Source of the DNA: CAZYTO01 sp964650405
Lineage (GTDB): Bacteria > Acidobacteriota > Thermoanaerobaculia > Gp7-AA8
Assembly (NCBI GenBank): GCA_964650405.1
Contig: CAZYTO010000244.1
Span: forward strand, 1 to 9,014
Direction: 5' to 3'
DNA: 9,014 nt
Shown here: in pieces, positions 6,074 to 9,014 of the stretch
Numbering within the stretch: position 1 is the first letter of the stretch
Layout of the letters: each line of letters starts with the position of its first letter
Notes under the pieces: model-generated
What the model was told of the DNA's origin: nothing
Database searches by the model: none
Seen by the model: only the letters and a program-made list of their open reading frames with translations
Program-made: the position numbers and the translations under genes

Positions 6074-6390
6074 GACCGCCGCCACACGCGGAAGCGCGTC
6101 GCCGGCTCCACGCTGTTGTCCAGGGCGAAGGCGCGCATGGCGTCGACGCCCGGCTGTCCGCTGGTGAGGATGCGGCGGATGTCGGCGCGTTGCTCGTCGG
6201 AGAGATGCGAGCCGTACTTGCTGAAGATCCACTGGAGCCGCGCCTCGACCTCAGGATTAACTGGGGGATTGGCCGGGCCGGCCTGCTCTGCCGTTTCCGC
6301 GTTGGTGGCGGCATGGGCGGGCAGCGCGCTTCCGGCGAGACCAGCCAGGGCCGTGGCGACGACGAACTCGCGGCGTGAAACTCTGCTCAT
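6070..6390 (-). CDS. Tat-signal small subunit, AtzG/GatC-like partner of amidase
   Basis: This 106-residue protein begins with a twin-arginine signal peptide: S5-R6-R7-E8-F9-V10-V11, a hydrophobic Ala/Leu stretch (12-23) and a PAHAA cleavage region (about 24-28). The mature part is short and helical, with YGSHLSDEQRADIRRIL at 59-75. It ends in MRAFALDNSVEPATRFR (85-101), which fits the C-terminal pattern I know from AtzG/DUF4089 proteins (roughly FPLxxxxEPAxxFR). Those GatC-like proteins stabilise AtzE-family amidases. A strong Shine-Dalgarno GGAGGA (complement of 6398-6403) sits seven bases before the ATG, and the stop overlaps the amidase start by four bases (ATGA), indicating coupled synthesis in fixed ratio. 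The likely role is a non-catalytic subunit that both stabilises the amidase and carries it through the Tat system. The signal peptide and coupling are seen directly; the AtzG relationship rests on motif recall and is moderately sure. Confidence 0.82.
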   Translation of the reverse strand: MSRVSRREFVVATALAGLAGSALPAHAATNAETAEQAGPANPPVNPEVEARLQWIFSKYGSHLSDEQRADIRRILTSGQPGVDAMRAFALDNSVEPATRFRVWRRS

Positions 6391-6397
6391 TTCGCGC

Positions 6398-6403
6398 TCC
6401 TCC
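6398..6403 (-). promoter_or_regulatory. Strong ribosome binding site for the Tat-signal subunit
   Basis: GGAGGA on the - strand, seven bases before the ATG at 6390, is among the best Shine-Dalgarno matches in the window. It fixes the start of the Tat-signal protein. The amidase has only the internal coding sequence of that gene upstream, so its translation probably depends on this site through coupling. Confidence 0.75.
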
Positions 6404-6417
6404 GCGCGCGCAAGTAT

Positions 6418-6540
6418 GAAGGCAGAGGGCGGAAGGATGAAGGGCGAAGGGCCATCGCCGGGCAGGAAGGGCGAAGAGGAGGGGCGAACGGCGAAGGCGG
6501 ATCGTTTTTCGCCCTTCGCTCCTTTCGCCCTTCGCCCTTG
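6418..6540 (-). repeat. GGGCGAA-rich inverted repeat block upstream of Tat/amidase pair
   Basis: On the - strand the block begins AAGGGCGAAGGGCGAAAGG (complement of 6521-6539), then AGCGAAGGGCGAAAAACG, and later has complementary pieces (TTCGCCGTTCGCCC, TTCGCCCTT). A long, imperfect stem with alternative pairings is therefore possible. The GAAGGGCGAAAG(G)AGCGAAGGGCGAAA core nearly duplicates 886-911 on the + strand. The block fills the space between the beta-rich secreted gene and the Tat-signal gene, where it would be a long untranslated segment if the transcript is continuous. I see no ORF with coding character here. Confidence 0.65.
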
Positions 6541-6543
6541 ACC

Positions 6544-6576
6544 GGCCGGCCGCTGCAACCTGCGCAGCGGCCGGCC
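6544..6576 (-). terminator. Perfect 13-bp GC hairpin after the beta-rich secreted gene
   Basis: GGCCGGCCGCTGC (6544-6556) pairs perfectly with GCAGCGGCCGGCC (6564-6576) around a 7-base loop, 15 bases beyond the stop at 6592 on the - strand. There is no T-run on either side. It may act as a transcript 3'-end stabiliser, an attenuator between the two halves of the - strand gene series, or a terminator of the non-canonical type. Confidence 0.55.
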
Positions 6577-6591
6577 ATGCATCGAATGCTG

Positions 6592-7359
6592 CTACGGCCG
6601 GTACTCGGCCGCGCTGACGAACCGCCCGCCGTTCGACGTGTTGTCGATGACGACGGCGTAGCACACTGCGGAGTCATCGGGCTGGAACCTGATGTAGCCG
6701 CCGCTGACGATCGTGTTGACGGCGGTCTGGCCCCAGCCGTTGCCGGCGAGGTTCAGATCGACCGTGCCGAGGGTCTGCTGGCCCGTGCTGTCGAGGATCG
6801 TGGCCCGGACGTGATTCGGCGCGCCCGACTGGTCAAAGCAGCCGACGTTCGTGCGCGTGTTCGAGTCGACGGTGATGCCGCCCGCGAACGAGGGCGAGCC
6901 CGAGCCGGCAAACTCCAGGGCCGGGACGCTCGTCCCGTTGCGGTTGCCGGTGGTCCGCACTTCCGTGGTGAGGACGAAGCGGTTGTTGCGGGTGCCGCCT
7001 GCGGTATCGGGCGTGGTGAAGGTCACGGCGCCGCCGCCCGTGAGGTGGAAGACGGCGTCGAGAAAGTTCGTGTACGTCTTCAGCTCACCCGCGGCGAGGG
7101 TGATCTGCGCATCGTGCTTCGAGCCCGCGCCGTCGTAGAACGACACGTTCACGGGAAACGCCGATGCGGTGGGGTTGAGGATTGCCACGTACGTCTGGAA
7201 CGTGGCGCCGCCGGCGCCGGCGGTGTTCGCCATCACCGGGACCGTCTGCGTATCGGAAGCGAAGTCCTGTCCGCGCTGGGTCTTCCGGGCCGTGCTCTGC
7301 GCGAGCACCGGCGCGGCGACGGCGAGTGCCATGGCAGTGAGCCAAACCAGTCTCTTCAT
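6592..7359 (-). CDS. Secreted beta-rich protein of unknown function
   Basis: This 255-residue protein has a clear Sec signal peptide: MKR, a hydrophobic core (4-19) and a VLA|QS cleavage site after residue 20. The mature part is rich in Thr, Gly, Asn and Val with alternating hydrophobics (VPVMANTAGAGGATFQTYVA, NPTASAFPVNVSFYD, TLAAGELKTYTNFL, NNRFVLTTEVRTTG), which suggests one or two beta-sandwich domains displayed outside the cytoplasm. The only cysteines of the mature protein, C174 and C233, could form a disulfide. There is no catalytic motif, lipobox or sorting signal. I chose the ATG at 7359 over the one at 7365 because AGGAG (complement of 7367-7371) is then seven bases away and the N-terminus becomes the classic MKR. 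It follows the DUF4331 gene by 25 bases, so the two are very likely co-transcribed and may act together. I cannot name a family. Confidence 0.8.
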   Translation of the reverse strand: MKRLVWLTAMALAVAAPVLAQSTARKTQRGQDFASDTQTVPVMANTAGAGGATFQTYVAILNPTASAFPVNVSFYDGAGSKHDAQITLAAGELKTYTNFLDAVFHLTGGGAVTFTTPDTAGGTRNNRFVLTTEVRTTGNRNGTSVPALEFAGSGSPSFAGGITVDSNTRTNVGCFDQSGAPNHVRATILDSTGQQTLGTVDLNLAGNGWGQTAVNTIVSGGYIRFQPDDSAVCYAVVIDNTSNGGRFVSAAEYRP

Positions 7360-7384
7360 GATCATTCTCCTGTCTTCTGCAGTG

Positions 7385-8932
7385 CTACTGGCACGACGGT
7401 TGTCCGCTCGGGGCCGGGATCACCGGCGTCGCCGGCGTGTTGAGTCCGCCGTGACCCTGGAACAGGCCCTGATGGGCGGGCGCCAGGAACGGGAAGTTGG
7501 GGTTGAAGTCCTTGTCGTTGACCTCGACGCCCTTGGCGAGGCCGGCGGCCGGGTCGCCGGCCACGATCAGCGAGATGAGGACACTGTTGACGTTGACCTG
7601 GTGCTTGTTCGGCGCCGTGCCGCCGCCGAGGCGGCGCCCGTTCGGGAAGGACGAGTCGATGGAGGCGTCGATGGTGATGACATCGCCGCTCGAGCCGTCG
7701 GCAATCGGAATGGGGCGTCCGAGGTTGATGGCGTTGACGATGTCCAGGCGCGGTCCCTTCAGCGTCTGCACGGCGGCCGTGGGGACGCCGAGTGCCTTGT
7801 AGATGCCGAGCGTCTCCGCGTCGCGCACGAGCACGGGATAGAGGATGTCGTTGCCGAAGCGCGAGACGTCCTTCATCGGGTCGGTGTGGAGGTAGAGCGT
7901 CTGGCGCTGCGTGCCGACGAGACCGGCGTTGAAGAGCGGCAGCGCGTTGCGGCCGACCTGGACGAAGTTTCCGGAGCCGCGGAGGCCGGTGATGATGTTG
8001 CTCGGGTCGACGGTCTGCGTGGCCTGGCGGAAGATGCCGGCCCACACGCGCAGGAGGGCGTCGGTCGACTGGCCCTGCAGGGTACCGTTGTGCGGGATCC
8101 CGTTGGGGAAGAGGTCCGTGGTGGGGATCTCGAGGGCGATGGAGAAGATGTTGAAGCCGGTGAAGACGTCGCGCACCGGCGCATTGCGGGCGCCCGAGAT
8201 GCCGCCGAGATCGGTGCGTCCGAGGTTGACCAGGTCGAAGATGCCCTTCTCGTCGAGCTGGTACGGATCGTCGAACTGGCCGGCGATGATGCGCGAGCCG
8301 CCGGTGAGCGTGTGGATGAAGGTGTCGATGAAGTGCTGGTCGTAGAGGCCCGTGTCGCGGCTCGACGAGTCGCCCGAGTCGTAGCCCTTGAACGTACCGA
8401 GGCCGTAGACGAGGCGATCGGTCTGCGGGCCGTGGTTGTTGGGCAGGACGGTGAGGTTCTCGCCGAGGACGAGGGGATTCGGCTGCCCGGGCGCCACGAC
8501 GCGGGTCACGGTCATCGTCTCCGTGCCGCCGGTGAGCTGCCACAGCAGCTCGTTGCCGCCGCCGACCGCGTCGGTCGGTTTCGGGGCGGGCGCAGGCGTG
8601 ATCGACTTGTGGAACTCGATGCGGTAGACCGCTTCGTCCTTGAGGCTGGTGCCCTTGCCGATGTGGAATTCGTAGCGGTAGCCGTCGCACGCGCGCAGGC
8701 CCTGGTTGCCCTGGCCCGGCTCGTGGAGCGGGTTGAAGTCCATGATGAGGTAAAGCTTGCTGTGATCGCCGGGCGACACCCACGCGAACGTGTCGGTGTT
8801 GTCGGCGCACGGCTCGTTGAGGATGGCCAATGCCTCACGGTGGCTGGAGGCCATCGCCGGCAACGCGACGGCGAAGAAGACTCCGATCAACATGAGGACA
8901 CCGGCCAGACGGCGGTGAAGTGAGAAGGTCAT
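7385..8932 (-). CDS. Secreted DUF4331-domain protein
   Basis: This 515-residue exported protein has a signal peptide at 1-28 (RR, hydrophobic core 9-26, AMA|SS cleavage). The mature chain starts SSHREA, the hallmark of DUF4331 proteins, followed by CADNTDTFAWVSP (42-54) and LYLIMDFNPLHEP (60-72), also typical. Further conserved-looking parts are YRYEFHIGKG, FIDTFIHTLTGGSRIIAGQFDDP, LEIPTTDLFP and VNSVLISLIVAGDP. The family's function is not established; there is no recognised catalytic motif or membrane anchor. Length suits the family's usual 450-550 residues. The start at 8932 has AAAGGA about seven bases upstream. Cysteines near 42, 82 and the C-terminus may form disulfides. It heads the - strand series and lies 25 bp before the beta-rich secreted gene. 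Identification as DUF4331 is strong; function is unknown. Confidence 0.92.
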   Translation of the reverse strand: MTFSLHRRLAGVLMLIGVFFAVALPAMASSHREALAILNEPCADNTDTFAWVSPGDHSKLYLIMDFNPLHEPGQGNQGLRACDGYRYEFHIGKGTSLKDEAVYRIEFHKSITPAPAPKPTDAVGGGNELLWQLTGGTETMTVTRVVAPGQPNPLVLGENLTVLPNNHGPQTDRLVYGLGTFKGYDSGDSSSRDTGLYDQHFIDTFIHTLTGGSRIIAGQFDDPYQLDEKGIFDLVNLGRTDLGGISGARNAPVRDVFTGFNIFSIALEIPTTDLFPNGIPHNGTLQGQSTDALLRVWAGIFRQATQTVDPSNIITGLRGSGNFVQVGRNALPLFNAGLVGTQRQTLYLHTDPMKDVSRFGNDILYPVLVRDAETLGIYKALGVPTAAVQTLKGPRLDIVNAINLGRPIPIADGSSGDVITIDASIDSSFPNGRRLGGGTAPNKHQVNVNSVLISLIVAGDPAAGLAKGVEVNDKDFNPNFPFLAPAHQGLFQGHGGLNTPATPVIPAPSGQPSCQ

Positions 8933-9014
8933 GATGTTGTCCTTTCTGCAACCTGGAGCGCGCTTGTTGCTTTCGTGGTCGATCTACGTCCTACTCCGCC
9001 GAGCAGACGTATGG
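8933..9014. other. Upstream region of the DUF4331 gene, window end
   Basis: These 82 bases contain the ribosome binding site (AAAGGA on the - strand) but no convincing -35/-10 pair and no coding sequence that I can support. The promoter of the - strand series may lie here or beyond the window. Confidence 0.4.

Noticed and set aside
6074..6232. Amidase start at 6232 or a frameshifted fusion with the Tat-signal gene
   Set aside because: The ATGA overlap and separate strong ribosome binding site show two intact genes. The upstream part of the longer frame is Arg/His/Pro-rich shadow sequence.
4595..6541. 648-codon open frame on the + strand across the amidase region
   Set aside because: It is exactly antisense to the amidase and Tat-signal genes, with Arg/Gly/Ala-rich composition and no domain. 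High GC removes stop codons from the opposite strand.
7362..8810. 482-codon open frame on the - strand in another frame of the DUF4331 gene
   Set aside because: Arg/Pro/His-rich translation without domains; the overlapping frame has a signal peptide and family motifs.
7169..8923. 584-codon open frame on the + strand across the DUF4331 gene
   Set aside because: Antisense shadow of a well-recognised protein. Its Val/Asp/Arg/Glu-rich low-complexity translation is typical of reverse-complemented GC-rich codons.

Overview
The window is GC-rich bacterial chromosome, with strong G/C preference at third codon positions and, as a consequence, long open frames antisense to real genes. Envelope-directed proteins (a HlyD-type adaptor, a Sec-exported DUF4331 protein and a Tat signal peptide) point to a didermic bacterium. 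The gene mix and the repeat-filled intergenic gaps resemble Acidobacteriota or related soil phyla. That assignment is an inference from gene style, not proof. I see no rRNA, tRNA, transposase, integrase, CRISPR array or prophage gene.

Left part (1-3171, + strand): a HlyD/RND-type periplasmic adaptor, a GAF-GAF-GGDEF diguanylate cyclase with an intact GGEEF active site and RxxD inhibitory site, and a 136-residue protein fusing a YjdI-type Fe-S domain to a CDGSH-type 2Fe-2S domain. Middle (3247-4398): an uncharacterised helical protein on the - strand, divergent from a LuxR/NarL-type response regulator with only 36 bp between the start codons. The regulator's receiver domain has unusual residues at two conserved positions.

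Right part (4497-9014, - strand): a probable transcription series read right to left. It holds a secreted DUF4331 protein, a secreted beta-rich protein, a large hairpin and repeat block, a small Tat-signal protein, and an amidase-signature hydrolase whose ATG overlaps the stop of the small protein (ATGA). A hairpin with a T-run on the - strand lies about 155 bp beyond the amidase and probably ends the transcript.

Two things stand out. (1) The small Tat-signal protein has a C-terminal signature like the AtzG/DUF4089 (GatC-like) subunits that partner AtzE-type amidases, whereas the amidase itself has no export signal. This suggests a two-subunit amidase exported by Tat hitchhiking. (2) Several gene ends are followed by short tandem repeats with 7-8 bp periods (GGTCGCT, TTCGCTTA, CGAGGTTG) or by GAAGGGCGAAAG-type purine-rich blocks. 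Two arrays with matching logic flank the Fe-S gene in inverted orientation.
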